Shown: positions 26,538 to 35,380 of the stretch, one piece after another
How positions within the stretch are numbered: the stretch's first letter is position 1
Layout: the number at the start of each line of letters is the position of its first letter
DNA from: Gammaproteobacteria bacterium
GTDB lineage: Bacteria; Pseudomonadota; Gammaproteobacteria; JAUIAT01
Reading direction: 5' to 3'
DNA length: 64,000 nt
Assembly (NCBI GenBank): GCA_030425295.1
Contig: JAUIAT010000008.1
Span: 26,102-90,101 of the forward strand
Notes under the pieces: generated by a model
Databases searched by the model: none
Told to the model about the DNA's origin: nothing
The model's input: the letters and a program-made list of their open reading frames with translations, nothing else
Position numbers and translations under genes: made by a program

Positions 26538-27011
26538 TTAAGAAATTTTTAGTCTGCAGTTTTTGAATTTATCGTTACCTTCCTTGTAAGGACCACATTC
26601 CATCAAAAATCTCGTTGGTAGTTTGTGAATATTAGGGTCATAAGTATTGTTGTAAATATAGGTAACTTCTTTATCAATGTATTTATTTGCAAGTTTTAGC
26701 CACACTTTGCGCGCTGGTTCTTTGTCTAGATCAAGTAATGCGCAGGAGGCTGATGTTTTCCAGGTGCAAACTCCGTTATGGCAATATTTTTTATTTAACC
26801 CACCATAAACTAATCTGTAGAAAAATAGCCTCATGTTCATATATTCATTAGAGTGGTTTGGGTCCTTTCTTTGCATTTTAGCAATCATATTTCTATAGGT
26901 TTGCAGTGAAGATTGGCATGCCTGCTTGTTGGCGTAATTATAGTCATCAGCAAATGCAGTAATTGTAAAAGTAGAAAATATTATTATTGTGGCAAGAATT
27001 TGCTTTAGCAT
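26538..27011 (-). CDS. Small secreted cysteine-containing protein
   Basis: A 157-aa protein with a clear signal peptide (MLKQILATIIIFSTFTITAFA, cleavage before DDYNY). The mature part has six Cys residues (CQSS, YCHNGVC, SCALL, ECGP, NCRL), which could form disulphides in the periplasm, and is rich in Tyr, Asn and Lys. No known domain recognised. Good Shine-Dalgarno (AAGGGAT) before ATG. Stands alone between the mur block and a family B element. Confidence 0.65.
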   Translation of the reverse strand: MLKQILATIIIFSTFTITAFADDYNYANKQACQSSLQTYRNMIAKMQRKDPNHSNEYMNMRLFFYRLVYGGLNKKYCHNGVCTWKTSASCALLDLDKEPARKVWLKLANKYIDKEVTYIYNNTYDPNIHKLPTRFLMECGPYKEGNDKFKNCRLKIS

Positions 27012-27086
27012 AAGATATCCCTTTCAATTTTTATTTTGGGATTATATCTTAACTCATATCCTAACAGGATACAGCTTTCTGTGGGC

Positions 27087-27261
27087 CAGCAGCTCCCGCT
27101 CGATTATGGAACACCCAGATTTGGCACACTTTTGATTAAAAAACTTGCTCCGCTGCTCATGTATCAATCAATACACTGCGCTGCTCGCTCATTTTTTCAT
27201 CAAAATTGCCCTCAAATCTGAGCGTTTCCTTAAATTGTACAATTCCTAGCGGGAACTACTG
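27087..27261. mobile_element. Family B element (175 bp) with 9-bp target duplication
   Basis: Ends CAGCAGCTCCCGCTCG and (reversed) CAGTAGTTCCCGCTAG are inverted repeats with three mismatches. The flanks carry the identical 9-mer TCTGTGGGC at 27078-27086 and 27262-27270, a target-site duplication. It has no transposase, so it is MITE-like. A shorter relative is at 52513-52601. Confidence 0.75.
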
Positions 27262-27271
27262 TCTGTGGGCT

Positions 27272-28159
27272 CTAATTCCAAAAACCTTTTTGCAAGACAT
27301 TGCCTAATTTTGATGTTTCTTCAATTAGGTAAGCTGGGGTTTTATAATAGCTAATATTATTTGTGCCAAAGGCAAAAGCTGCCAAGAAATTAGTGGCTAA
27401 AACATCAGCATGAGAACGGTCTTTAGTTTGTACCCACATGTCCTTTGCTCGTAGGTATCGACTATCCATATAGGAACGTTTGTGTAAGGTTGCTCGGATA
27501 TGCTTTGCTTCACCGGCTAGCTCAATAGCACCTTTGCCAGTAGCATCAATTTGGATATTATTACTATTATCAACCCAATTAACTTTAATAGGGCGTGCGC
27601 TATTTTGAATGATCTGTTTAAGGCCAATCATCCCGTTTAAGTCAACATATCCTGATTCCTGGTTAACAATAGTTAAATCTTTGCATTTAAATCTTTTACT
27701 GAACACAGTAGTTGTGTCATACAAAACTACCTTCTTTATGCTCGGGGCTTTAACTGTAATTTTTACTTGGTCAGGGTGGTAATGTGCTTTGTCTTCTGGT
27801 CCAACTAAATGCTGGATGGGCATTCCATGCTTTTGCCAAGAGAAGTGAGGATGGTTGTACACCGTTTTTTGTTTTGTAAAGCCATCATATTCCCAGCTTA
27901 GAGTAAGGTTGTTGTCTTTAGTTTGGATTAACACCGGTGCTGGTAAGTCTTTAGGGCGGGAAACTATTACTTGATAGCGACGACCGTTTTCAAGTTTTAC
28001 ATGTAATCCATCTTTGACGTACACGTTGTCAAACTTCTTTAAGTTAAACACTTTTGCTTTTAATCTCGGTGTGATCTTCCCTTTGTTGTAGGCAAGTGCC
28101 ATGGGGGAGCAAATGACCATTAAGCCAATGCTAAAAAGAGTAGCAACGCGTTTAGACAT
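27272..28159 (-). CDS. Secreted GIN-domain (DUF2807-like) protein
   Basis: A 295-aa protein with a signal peptide (MSKRVATLFSIGLMVICSPMALA). The mature part has repeated short strands like the DUF2807/GIN beta-helix, a putative adhesin head: FDNVYVKDGLHVKLENGRRYQVIVSRP, then VKITVKAPSIKKVVLYDTTTV, KDLTIVNQESGYVDLNG and IQIDATGKGAIELAG. Probably periplasmic or surface-located. The frame also has an ATG at 28168, but AAGGA is correctly spaced only for ATG 28159. Its stop lies just outside the family B target duplication. Confidence 0.7.
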   Translation of the reverse strand: MSKRVATLFSIGLMVICSPMALAYNKGKITPRLKAKVFNLKKFDNVYVKDGLHVKLENGRRYQVIVSRPKDLPAPVLIQTKDNNLTLSWEYDGFTKQKTVYNHPHFSWQKHGMPIQHLVGPEDKAHYHPDQVKITVKAPSIKKVVLYDTTTVFSKRFKCKDLTIVNQESGYVDLNGMIGLKQIIQNSARPIKVNWVDNSNNIQIDATGKGAIELAGEAKHIRATLHKRSYMDSRYLRAKDMWVQTKDRSHADVLATNFLAAFAFGTNNISYYKTPAYLIEETSKLGNVLQKGFWN

Positions 28160-28255
28160 CCCAATCATCCTTAAATTATTACTCTTTCATGATAATTTGT
28201 TAAGTGTTTTTGTGCAAGAGTTCAAAAAATTATCTATGCTTGTGAGCCTATGGGC

Positions 28256-28603
28256 TTATAGGAGTACAATGACTCCACCTGTGACAACAACTAATCCAAT
28301 AAAACCAAGCACAGTGACACCAGCTCCAGCTCCACCAGCAACAGCAGCAGTTTTATATGGGTCTGTTTTAGACTTTTCAATACGTGATATTTCATTTTTA
28401 TTAAATGTAGATCCTTCACCTTTAATTGTGTTTTTGGTAACGCTTGAAACTTTAAGTTCGAAATCGTCACCAGATTTACTTATAATTCTAACTTTATCAC
28501 CTTTATGAATTTGTCTCTGCATGTCGTCAAGGTTTACGCGATAAAATGAAGAGCATCCGGATAATAAAATTAAGCCTAAAATGAATATAACGAGTTTTTT
28601 CAT
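28256..28603 (-). CDS. Small lipoprotein with C-terminal glycine-rich membrane segment
   Basis: A 115-aa protein with lipobox LLSGC (Cys17). The middle part (about residues 35-75) forms short strands (KGDKVRIISKSGDDFELKVSSVTKNTIKGEG) like a small SH3-type barrel. The C-terminus is a Gly/Ala/Val-rich hydrophobic span (AAVAGGAGAGVTVLGFIGLVVVTGG). Anchored by both lipid and helix. Function unknown. Confidence 0.7.
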   Translation of the reverse strand: MKKLVIFILGLILLSGCSSFYRVNLDDMQRQIHKGDKVRIISKSGDDFELKVSSVTKNTIKGEGSTFNKNEISRIEKSKTDPYKTAAVAGGAGAGVTVLGFIGLVVVTGGVIVLL

Positions 28604-28674
28604 GTCTAGATTCCTGGGTTCTAAAAAGAGTTGGAATCATAGTTCGTGTAAAATTATTTGTCAATGTTGTGTTG

Positions 28675-29373
28675 TTAATAATGATGGTTTGAATGCCTTG
28701 GTGCGAAAAATAGTCCTAGCTCAAATAGCAGACAAATTGGTACTGCAAGCAATATTTGAGAAAAAATATCTGGCGGAGTTAGAAGCATTCCTGCAGTGAA
28801 TGCTGCAACAATTACATAAGGTCTTTGCTTGGATAGAGTTTGTTTTTTTACTAATCCAAAATAAACTACTAACCAAACTATAACTGGTAACTCAAATGCA
28901 AGGCCAAAAGCCATCAACATCCTCAATGCAAATGAATAAAACTGACTTATATCAGGTGCAAAATCGACACCTACAGGAGTTAAGCTTGCAAAAAAATTAA
29001 ATATTAGTGGAAAAGCTATAAAATAAGCGAAAGCAGCTCCAGCAAAAAATAAAGCAATACAGGCTAGCATAAAAGGCCAAACCATTCTTTTTTCATGAGG
29101 GTAAAGCCCTGGGGAGATAAACGCCCATATTTGGTATAGCATCCATGGCAGAGTAATAAAAAATGCCGCAATACACGTCAGCTTTAGTGGAATAATAAAA
29201 GGTGCCGTAATTGATGTTGCGAGCATGTGGTGGCCTTCAGGCAATACTTTTAAGAGAGGGGTGCTAAAAAGAGTATATATTTGTTGGCTGTGAGACCATA
29301 ATCCTGCAATACTGATGACTAAAACAATTGAGTAGTAGATTAGACGTTTTCTTAGCTCTTGGAAGTTATTCAT
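28675..29373 (-). CDS. tatC: Twin-arginine translocase subunit TatC
   Basis: The receptor subunit that recognises the twin-arginine signal in the inner membrane. The N-terminal NNFQELRKRLIYY, the first loop, PFMLACIALFFAGAAFAYFIAFP and LTPPDIFSQILLAVP are typical; six membrane segments. 232 aa, close to the usual 240-260. The frame extends upstream through tatB, but ATG 29373 (8 bp inside tatB) begins the conserved domain, as in other tat operons. Confidence 0.95.
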   Translation of the reverse strand: MNNFQELRKRLIYYSIVLVISIAGLWSHSQQIYTLFSTPLLKVLPEGHHMLATSITAPFIIPLKLTCIAAFFITLPWMLYQIWAFISPGLYPHEKRMVWPFMLACIALFFAGAAFAYFIAFPLIFNFFASLTPVGVDFAPDISQFYSFALRMLMAFGLAFELPVIVWLVVYFGLVKKQTLSKQRPYVIVAAFTAGMLLTPPDIFSQILLAVPICLLFELGLFFAPRHSNHHY

Positions 29374-29581
29374 GGCTATCAGATTCAGCTGGTGTATGTT
29401 TGAGCGCATTTTCTTGGTTGGATTTGGGTTGGATTTCAGTTTGCCCAAAGTCAAATGATTTTTTTAAATTAGCTAGACCTTTTCCTATAATATATGAAAG
29501 TTCTTGCATCCTTTTGGGGCCAAGAACTATTAGACCTATGATTAAAACAAGCAGCAATTCACTGAAACCAATATCAAACAT
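29366..29581 (-). CDS. tatB: Twin-arginine translocase subunit TatB
   Basis: Partner of TatC in signal-peptide recognition. 71 aa: the N-terminal membrane helix with MFDIGFSELLLVLIIGLIVLGPKRM, the GP hinge and an amphipathic helix, then a polar tail. Shorter than E. coli TatB (171 aa) because the variable tail is reduced. Overlaps tatC by 8 bp and follows tatA by 2 bp. Confidence 0.9.
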   Translation of the reverse strand: MFDIGFSELLLVLIIGLIVLGPKRMQELSYIIGKGLANLKKSFDFGQTEIQPKSNQENALKHTPAESDSHE

Positions 29582-29583
29582 GT

Positions 29584-29751
29584 TTAGGTTTCTTTTTCAT
29601 TGTTTTCAGTTTCATTCATTCCTTGGCGAAACTTTTTAACTGCCTTGCCAAGGTCTTCTGCTACCTGACTAATACGTTTAGTGCCAAACAGAACACCAAT
29701 AATTAGTAGTATGAGTAAAATTGAACCAAGACTTGTTCCGCTAAAACCCAT
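29584..29751 (-). CDS. tatA: Twin-arginine translocase subunit TatA
   Basis: Forms the protein-conducting oligomer. 55 aa: MGFSGTSLGSILLILLIIGV helix, FGTKRI hinge and the amphipathic helix EDLGKAVKKFRQGM. The frame extends upstream, but ATG 29751 has AAGGAA in front and matches the family start. First gene of tatABC. A family A repeat lies just upstream and may contribute to the leader. Confidence 0.92.
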   Translation of the reverse strand: MGFSGTSLGSILLILLIIGVLFGTKRISQVAEDLGKAVKKFRQGMNETENNEKET

Positions 29752-29776
29752 GTGAAATTCCTTTTTTTTTTTTAAG

Positions 29777-29839
29777 TAGAGAGCTTGTTGCCAATTTATC
29801 TTCATTTGCAGCCGTAAGATGAATTGTCAGCAGATCTTA
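29777..29839. repeat. Family A element (63 bp) in the tat/ctaB divergent region
   Basis: Left arm TAGAGAGCTTGTTGCCAATT and right arm AATTGTCAGCAGATCTTA are inverted, with the inner TTTGCAGCCGTAAGATG typical of the family. It lies between divergently transcribed tatA and ctaB. Confidence 0.6.
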
Positions 29840-29976
29840 ACTGATTCTATCATTTTTGTGATGAAAGCAAACACTATTTTTAATGTGGAATTGATGCTCC
29901 ATGCTCTGGCTTTAATTTGCACTTCAGACACCAATTGTATATATTGTGGCAATCTAAAATTTATACTCAGGAAATT

Positions 29977-30837
29977 ATGAAAAATAAAATTAAAGCCTAT
30001 GTAGAACTCAGTAAGCTACGCGTTGTGACTTTGATGTTAGTTACAGTTGTTGTCGGCATGTTGATGGCTACGCAAGCTGCTATTTCACCTTTATTAATTA
30101 TTAATAGTCTGCTGGGTATTGCTTTATGTGCTAGTTCAGGAGGTGCAATTAATCACTTTCTCGAGCGTGAGTCAGATAAAAAAATGGCTAGAACTCAAAA
30201 GCGACCAATTCCCTCTGGTCTTGTAAGTCCTGCTGAGTGCTTAATCTTTGCTGGGGTTACCTTGCTGCTTGGCGTTATAATTTTAATCAAGTTCGTAAAT
30301 ATTATTACTACTGTGCTAACTGTTATGACAGTTGTTGGTTATGGAATTATTTACACTGCTTTTTTAAAGAGAGCTACCCCGCAGAACATCGTTATTGGTG
30401 GACTTGCTGGAGCTATGCCCCCACTATTAGGATGGAGTGCTGTGACAGGTAGGTTTGATCCGTTAAGTCTATTGCTAGTTTTGATAATTTTTGTATGGAC
30501 TCCTCCTCATTTTTGGGCATTGGCTATTCATAGAAAAGATGAATACGCCAAGGCAGATATACCAATGTTGCCAGTTACTCATGGGGTCGAGTATACCAAA
30601 ATTAATATTTTGTTATATACGATTGTAATGATTGCCTGCACGTGGTTGCCGTTCGCTGTTGGTATGAGCGGATTAATTTATCTAACAGGGGCTACAGTTC
30701 TTGGTCTAGTGTTTCTTTGGTATAGCTACAATCTATGGAAAGAAGAGGGCAATACATGGGCCATGCCAACTTTTAAATTTTCCATAATATATTTATTTGC
30801 TCTGTTTATCGCATTATTACTAGATCATTATATTTAA
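29977..30837 (+). CDS. ctaB: Protoheme IX farnesyltransferase
   Basis: Makes haem O from haem B by adding a farnesyl group, for cytochrome oxidases. A UbiA-family membrane protein with about eight spans. Motif I reads GGAINHFLERESDKKMARTQKRP (usual N-x3-D-x3-D becomes N-x3-E-x3-D), and motif II KRATPQNIVIGG and TPPHFWALAI are intact. 286 aa. ATG 29977 with AGGA just upstream is preferred over the upstream ATG at 29917. No oxidase genes are adjacent. Confidence 0.92.
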   Translation: MKNKIKAYVELSKLRVVTLMLVTVVVGMLMATQAAISPLLIINSLLGIALCASSGGAINHFLERESDKKMARTQKRPIPSGLVSPAECLIFAGVTLLLGVIILIKFVNIITTVLTVMTVVGYGIIYTAFLKRATPQNIVIGGLAGAMPPLLGWSAVTGRFDPLSLLLVLIIFVWTPPHFWALAIHRKDEYAKADIPMLPVTHGVEYTKINILLYTIVMIACTWLPFAVGMSGLIYLTGATVLGLVFLWYSYNLWKEEGNTWAMPTFKFSIIYLFALFIALLLDHYI

Positions 30838-30846
30838 GGACGTTGC

Positions 30847-31317
30847 CTATAGTCTCGCTCTAGCAATTGATACGTGCAAAGTATTGCTACTAGAGATGAG
30901 GCTAGCTTTTCTAGGGCCTTTCAAGAACTTAGAACTTTTCACCTTTAGTACAAACCAATAGTATCTTTTAGTTTTCCAAACGGTAATATCATCATCAATA
31001 TTCAGTTGAAATTTATCCCCAATTATATTTGCTATTTTTAAGTTAACAGCAGGGGCTAAGTTACTTGCCTTAACCGTCATGTGAGGACCAATAAAATTGT
31101 CATCTGCTTTTGGGGATATTTTTAATTTATGAGATTTTACATAGCTTTCTATTTGTTGTTTATGTTTCCCATAAATAATTTTGTAGTTAGTCGATTCAAG
31201 GCCGCAATAAAAGTAAGCTTTCCCATCTTTTTTCATTGAGCATTGAAAGGTTGTGGCGATTGATAGGGGGGAAAAGAAAAAGGCGATAATAAACAGGACA
31301 AGAGTGGGTTTTCTCAT
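30847..31317 (-). CDS. Secreted protein with two HxT/S motifs (2H phosphoesterase-like)
   Basis: A 156-aa protein with a signal peptide (MRKPTLVLFIIAFFFSPLSIA). Two motifs of the 2H phosphoesterase form lie 69 residues apart: H79-M-T-V and H148-V-S-I, the second on the final strand. In LigT/CPDase-type enzymes two H-hydrophobic-T/S-hydrophobic motifs form the active site for 2',5' or cyclic phosphodiester chemistry. The weak similarity elsewhere makes this a tentative call. An exported 2H protein would be unusual. Convergent with ctaB, 9 bp apart. Confidence 0.5.
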   Translation of the reverse strand: MRKPTLVLFIIAFFFSPLSIATTFQCSMKKDGKAYFYCGLESTNYKIIYGKHKQQIESYVKSHKLKISPKADDNFIGPHMTVKASNLAPAVNLKIANIIGDKFQLNIDDDITVWKTKRYYWFVLKVKSSKFLKGPRKASLISSSNTLHVSIARARL

Positions 31318-31511
31318 AACACTTCCTTGTTGTTCTAGACCTTCTTAAAAAAAGATTTTAAATTTTGATGAAATCTGCTTTCAAGAAAGCCTAGTTGTTG
31401 TTCAAATACAATTCTATTGTACACTTTTTGTGATGCTAAATGCCAATCTCGCAAAAAGCTAGGCTACATGGTAGAATTCATCCCATCATAAATCAACCAA
31501 AAGATAGTTTT

Positions 31512-32120
31512 ATGCAATATATACAAAACTTTTTTGCTGAGTCTAAGTGGATAATTGATAACCTTGATCTTGCAGCTATGGAGAAAATGGTAAGCCAAAT
31601 CGCTGAGGTTCGTGAGCGTGGCGGGCGTTTATTTTTTATTGGTGTAGGTGGCGGTGCTGGGCACTGTAGTCACGCGGTGAATGATTTTCGTAAAATTGCT
31701 GGAATTGAGTCATATACGCCAACTGATAATGTTTCTGAATTAACGGCTCGTATTAATGATGATGGGTGGGATACTGCTTTTGTTAATTGGCTTAAGGGCA
31801 GTCGTTTGAATGATAAGGATGGCATCTTTGTATTTTCTGTTGGTGGGGGAGATTTAGAACATAATATCTCCACAAATATTGTGAATTCTTTAATTCATGC
31901 AAAAGAAGTAGGCTCAAAAATATGGGGTGTTGTTGGTAGAAAAGGTGGATATACAGCAAAAGTTGCGGATGCTTGTGTCATAATTCCATCTCAACAGCCT
32001 GGCACTGTTACCCCGCAAACTGAAGCTTTTCAGGCAGTTGTTTGGCATATGATTGTTTCTCATCCTATGCTTCAAAAGAATGAAATGAAGTGGGAGTCAG
32101 CTGATCTATCCTCGAAATAG
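31512..32120 (+). CDS. gmhA: Phosphoheptose isomerase GmhA-like (SIS domain)
   Basis: Converts sedoheptulose-7-phosphate to D-glycero-D-manno-heptose-7-phosphate, the first step of heptose activation. SIS-domain sequence GGRLFFIGVGGGAGHCSHAVNDF, the ELTARINDDGWDTAF segment and the C-terminal TPQTEAFQAVVWHMIVSHP fit the GmhA family used with HddA/HddC. 202 aa. ATG 31512 is preferred to an upstream in-frame start. Separated from the other heptose genes by the peptide transporter and transcribed oppositely. Confidence 0.87.
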   Translation: MQYIQNFFAESKWIIDNLDLAAMEKMVSQIAEVRERGGRLFFIGVGGGAGHCSHAVNDFRKIAGIESYTPTDNVSELTARINDDGWDTAFVNWLKGSRLNDKDGIFVFSVGGGDLEHNISTNIVNSLIHAKEVGSKIWGVVGRKGGYTAKVADACVIIPSQQPGTVTPQTEAFQAVVWHMIVSHPMLQKNEMKWESADLSSK

Positions 32121-32135
32121 GGTGTTCAATGATCT

Positions 32136-32164
32136 TGTCACCCCTCAATCGATGAAGGGTGACA
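32136..32164. terminator. Bidirectional hairpin between gmhA and the peptide transporter
   Basis: TGTCACCC and GGGTGACA form an 8-bp stem around a 13-nt loop, midway between convergent stops. Confidence 0.55.
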
Positions 32165-32182
32165 GCTCTCCAATCTAAGGGA

Positions 32183-33628
32183 TTATTTTTCTGGGTTCGC
32201 CATAAGCTTCTTAATCCAAGGCGTAAATATAAGCGCTATCATCATTACCGTAAGAGCCATGAGCGCGTAGCTGATAAACGCATTTGTATATATTTGATCA
32301 ATTTGTTCAACGTTTTTCATTGTTCTGGGAATTGCTGCAATTGAAGCAATCTTTCCAGCAATCTTAGTTCCTAATCCTGTTGCTACGTACCAAATTCCCA
32401 TCATCATACCGACCCATTGTTGAGGAATAAGCTCTGAGGTCATAGCAAGCCCAATAGGGGACAAGCAAAGTTCAGCAATTGAGACAATCATAAATGTAAT
32501 TACTACCCACCAAAGACTGATTAATTCCCCTGCGGGGTGAAGCTTAAGTACTAGCAATATGAAGCCAAATGCAGCAGCAAGTGCAAGGTTTGCAAATGTG
32601 AATTTCATTGGTGTTGAGGGGCTATATTTTGTATGTTTTAGCCATACCCAAACTCTACTTAATATTGCACCAAAAGTTAATATTCCCAAACCTTCGGATG
32701 CCAATAGCATTGGTGTAGGGATTTTTATACCGAAAGCCATTAATTTAACCGCATGGCCTGAAAACATATTCATGGACATAAATATTTGGCCGTAAACTGC
32801 CCAGAATGCAATTGATATAGTAGTAAGCAGCAAAAACGCTAAGATATGATTTCGTTTAATTTTATTATCAGCCTTAATTGCGCAGGTAATCACAATTGCT
32901 GCAGAGATCGCTGCAATAATAAAGAAAAATGCTATGGCTAGGTTATCATTTTCCATCAATAAGGTGCAGAGAGCTATACACAAAAGTATAACTAGGTAGG
33001 CATACGTAACTCTTGCAGCTAGTGGGATAGATAGCTTGTGTTTGGCTCTACCTTCTGCAAAATACTTTCTGCCACCAATGAATGTGATTACACTCAAAGT
33101 TAGGGCGGTTGCTGTGGAGTAGAAGGTTATGCTCCATCCCCAAAATTCTTGAATAAACCCGCTTAGCCCCATAGCTAGAAGGGCGCCAATATTGATTCCG
33201 ATGTAATAGATGGTAAAACCTGAGTCGCGACGAGGATCATTCTCACTGTAAAGAGTGCCTAGCAAGCTTGCGGCATTTGGTTTGAAAAGCCCTGTGCCAA
33301 CACTGATGACAGCCAGTGAAATCATTAATACATTCTCGCCCGGTAGGGTTAGCATGCCATACCCTAAAATTAGCATTAAGCCCCCGAGAATTATACTATG
33401 GCGAAAACCTAATAATTTATCAGCAATAACACCGCCGAGAAGGGGCATGATTAGTGTTAGCGCGGAGAATGACCCTAAAATTGTAAAGCTGCGCTCTTCG
33501 CTAAAATTAAATACTTGGGTAACATAATAAACAAAGAATGCCTGGAGCACCCAGTAACCGTAGCGCTCCCACATTTCAGCAGCAGATATTGGCCATACTC
33601 CTAAGGGTTGTTTGTCAGTTTTATTCAT
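32183..33628 (-). CDS. Proton-coupled di/tripeptide transporter (POT/PTR family)
   Basis: A 481-aa inner-membrane transporter with about 14 spans. POT signatures are the helix-1 proton motif AAEMWERYGYW (ExxERxxY-like), GGVIADKLLGFRHSI, and GTGLFKPNAASLLGTLY followed by RRDSGFTIYYIGINIGA. Imports peptides with protons, a likely amino-acid source for an intracellular organism. AAGGA 8 bp before ATG. Not functionally tied to the flanking heptose genes as far as sequence shows. Confidence 0.92.
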   Translation of the reverse strand: MNKTDKQPLGVWPISAAEMWERYGYWVLQAFFVYYVTQVFNFSEERSFTILGSFSALTLIMPLLGGVIADKLLGFRHSIILGGLMLILGYGMLTLPGENVLMISLAVISVGTGLFKPNAASLLGTLYSENDPRRDSGFTIYYIGINIGALLAMGLSGFIQEFWGWSITFYSTATALTLSVITFIGGRKYFAEGRAKHKLSIPLAARVTYAYLVILLCIALCTLLMENDNLAIAFFFIIAAISAAIVITCAIKADNKIKRNHILAFLLLTTISIAFWAVYGQIFMSMNMFSGHAVKLMAFGIKIPTPMLLASEGLGILTFGAILSRVWVWLKHTKYSPSTPMKFTFANLALAAAFGFILLVLKLHPAGELISLWWVVITFMIVSIAELCLSPIGLAMTSELIPQQWVGMMMGIWYVATGLGTKIAGKIASIAAIPRTMKNVEQIDQIYTNAFISYALMALTVMMIALIFTPWIKKLMANPEK

Positions 33629-33658
33629 TCATGATTCCTTGCCAAAATTCCCTGTCTA

Positions 33659-34189
33659 TTATAGTGGCTTATTATTACTTAGTAGGCAAGACAAGTCTTT
33701 TAAGACTTTTATATATTGGTCGGCTGTAACACTTTGATTGTATGGTCTGCTAAGAAGGACGGTTTTGCATCCTGCTGACTTACCCGCAGCAATATCTGAC
33801 CCCCTATCTCCTACCATATAACTATTCGCTAAATTTATATCCCATTTTTTGGCTAAATCTAAAAGCATGCCAGGCTTTGGCTTGCGGCAATGACAGTTAT
33901 GGTGATTATCGTGAGGGCAAAACATTAGATCATCGATTGGTAGTGTGTTCCAGACTTTTTTATGAAAATTATCAAGAGTTTCTTGAGTCATTAATTCTCG
34001 AGCAATATCAGGTTGGTTGGTTACAATAAACACTAAATATCCGGCTTGTTTGAAATTATTTACAGCATCCACAACACCATCTTCCCATTGCCATTCAGAT
34101 AGTGTCCTGGGAGATCCTTCTTTTTTTCCGCGCATTACAACTTTATTGATAACTCCATCTCGGTCAAGAAAAATTGCTGGCTTGCTCAT
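33659..34189 (-). CDS. gmhB: D-glycero-D-manno-heptose-1,7-bisphosphate 7-phosphatase GmhB
   Basis: Removes the 7-phosphate from heptose-1,7-bisphosphate. HAD motif I FLDRDGVIN, motif II VTNQPDIAR, the GmhB zinc loop CPHDNHHNCHCRKPKPGML and motif IV GDRGSDI are present. 176 aa. ATGA overlap with the preceding oxidoreductase gene shows translational coupling. Confidence 0.93.
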   Translation of the reverse strand: MSKPAIFLDRDGVINKVVMRGKKEGSPRTLSEWQWEDGVVDAVNNFKQAGYLVFIVTNQPDIARELMTQETLDNFHKKVWNTLPIDDLMFCPHDNHHNCHCRKPKPGMLLDLAKKWDINLANSYMVGDRGSDIAAGKSAGCKTVLLSRPYNQSVTADQYIKVLKDLSCLLSNNKPL

Positions 34190-35175
34190 AGTTTTTTGCC
34201 ATAGAGTGAGTTTAGGGTTCTCATTACTTTCAAGCCATCTTCAGCTGGAGCAAAGTAGTTGTGACTATGATCGTTAATTCCGCAAATAAAATCATTCCAT
34301 TCGTCACGCCACGAAAAATCTTCGCCAATAAATTCTTCGAACTCCATCTCTGGTGCGCCGCCTTCAGCTTTTCTTTTGGCGATAGTTAAAGTCTCCACGC
34401 CGTAGCTGCCACCTAACCCATTTATGCTAACTGATCCTTTTTCACAGAAAATTTCAAATACAAATTGGTTTTTCCACTGGGTCCAGCTGGTGTGAAAACT
34501 AGCTACTTGACCGTCTTTAAATTTAAGCATAGCAAATGCATTATCTTCTAAAGGCTTGATTGGCCAAATTGCATTTTGTAAATATGCAACTGAATCAGTT
34601 GGCTCACCCAAAAACCACTGGATCAAATCAATAATATGCACGCCTTGGTCAGTTAGCTCACCGCCACCAGCCATATCCAGGTTGCCACGCCATTCATTTT
34701 CGTAGCCAGGTCGTCCTCCGTGCCCGTAGTTTGCTCGGATATTAATTATTTTGCCCATTTTGCCAGAGTTAACTAACTCCCAAGCTTTTAATATTGCGGG
34801 GTGATAGCGATGGTTAAAACCAATTTTAAGTTTTTTATTATGTTTTTGAGTGGCTTCAAGAATAAGCTTGGCTTCTTCTAGATTTCTACCCATAGGCTTT
34901 TCTATTAAAACATGGCAGCCATTCTTCATAGCTTCGGTCGCAATTGGGTATAAAAATTTGTTGGGAGTTGCAATTATAACAACATCAATTTGCTCCATCT
35001 TTAGCATTTCTTGCCAATCAGAGTAAGATTTAACCCCCAAAGTTTCTGCAACTTGATCAGCAAGAGCTTTATTAATATCAGACACTGCGGTTAGTTCTGA
35101 TTTGTCATTGCTATTTGCTTCTCGTGCGCGCCTTTGGCCAATTAATCCGCACCCAATTACTGCTGTTTTTATCAT
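34186..35175 (-). CDS. Gfo/Idh/MocA-family sugar oxidoreductase
   Basis: An NAD(P)-dependent sugar dehydrogenase. N-terminal Rossmann motif VIGCGLIGQRRAREA, the conserved LIEKPMGRNLEEA, and the C-terminal substrate domain with GGGELTDQGVHIIDLIQWFLG are typical. 330 aa from ATG 35175. Coupled to gmhB and within the heptose gene group, so it may oxidise a nucleotide- or phospho-sugar for surface polysaccharide. Exact substrate unknown. Confidence 0.87.
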   Translation of the reverse strand: MIKTAVIGCGLIGQRRAREANSNDKSELTAVSDINKALADQVAETLGVKSYSDWQEMLKMEQIDVVIIATPNKFLYPIATEAMKNGCHVLIEKPMGRNLEEAKLILEATQKHNKKLKIGFNHRYHPAILKAWELVNSGKMGKIINIRANYGHGGRPGYENEWRGNLDMAGGGELTDQGVHIIDLIQWFLGEPTDSVAYLQNAIWPIKPLEDNAFAMLKFKDGQVASFHTSWTQWKNQFVFEIFCEKGSVSINGLGGSYGVETLTIAKRKAEGGAPEMEFEEFIGEDFSWRDEWNDFICGINDHSHNYFAPAEDGLKVMRTLNSLYGKKL

Positions 35176-35204
35176 TTTATGCTTTCTGCCCTGTTTAGTA
35201 ATTT

Positions 35205-35240
35205 TAGGGTCTGTTGGCAATTGGTCTTACAGCCCCTAGT
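35205..35240. repeat. Family A end
   Basis: TAGGGTCTGTTGGCAATTGG and the following TCTTACAGCCCCTAG match the left arm. A partner right end is not clear; ATTAATTGTCGC near 35.31 kb is a possible diverged remnant. Lies between the oxidoreductase and the divergent unknown gene. Confidence 0.5.
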
Positions 35241-35380
35241 GGCATTATAAACCTAATTTTTAGTTTCTACTATGCCGCTTAAAAGTGCTTAAAGTTTAGT
35301 TTTTGGTATTAATTGTCGCTGAATTTAATGGAAAAAAATTATTTAAGTGCTATTTTTATACAAAATGATGGAGTTATTAC

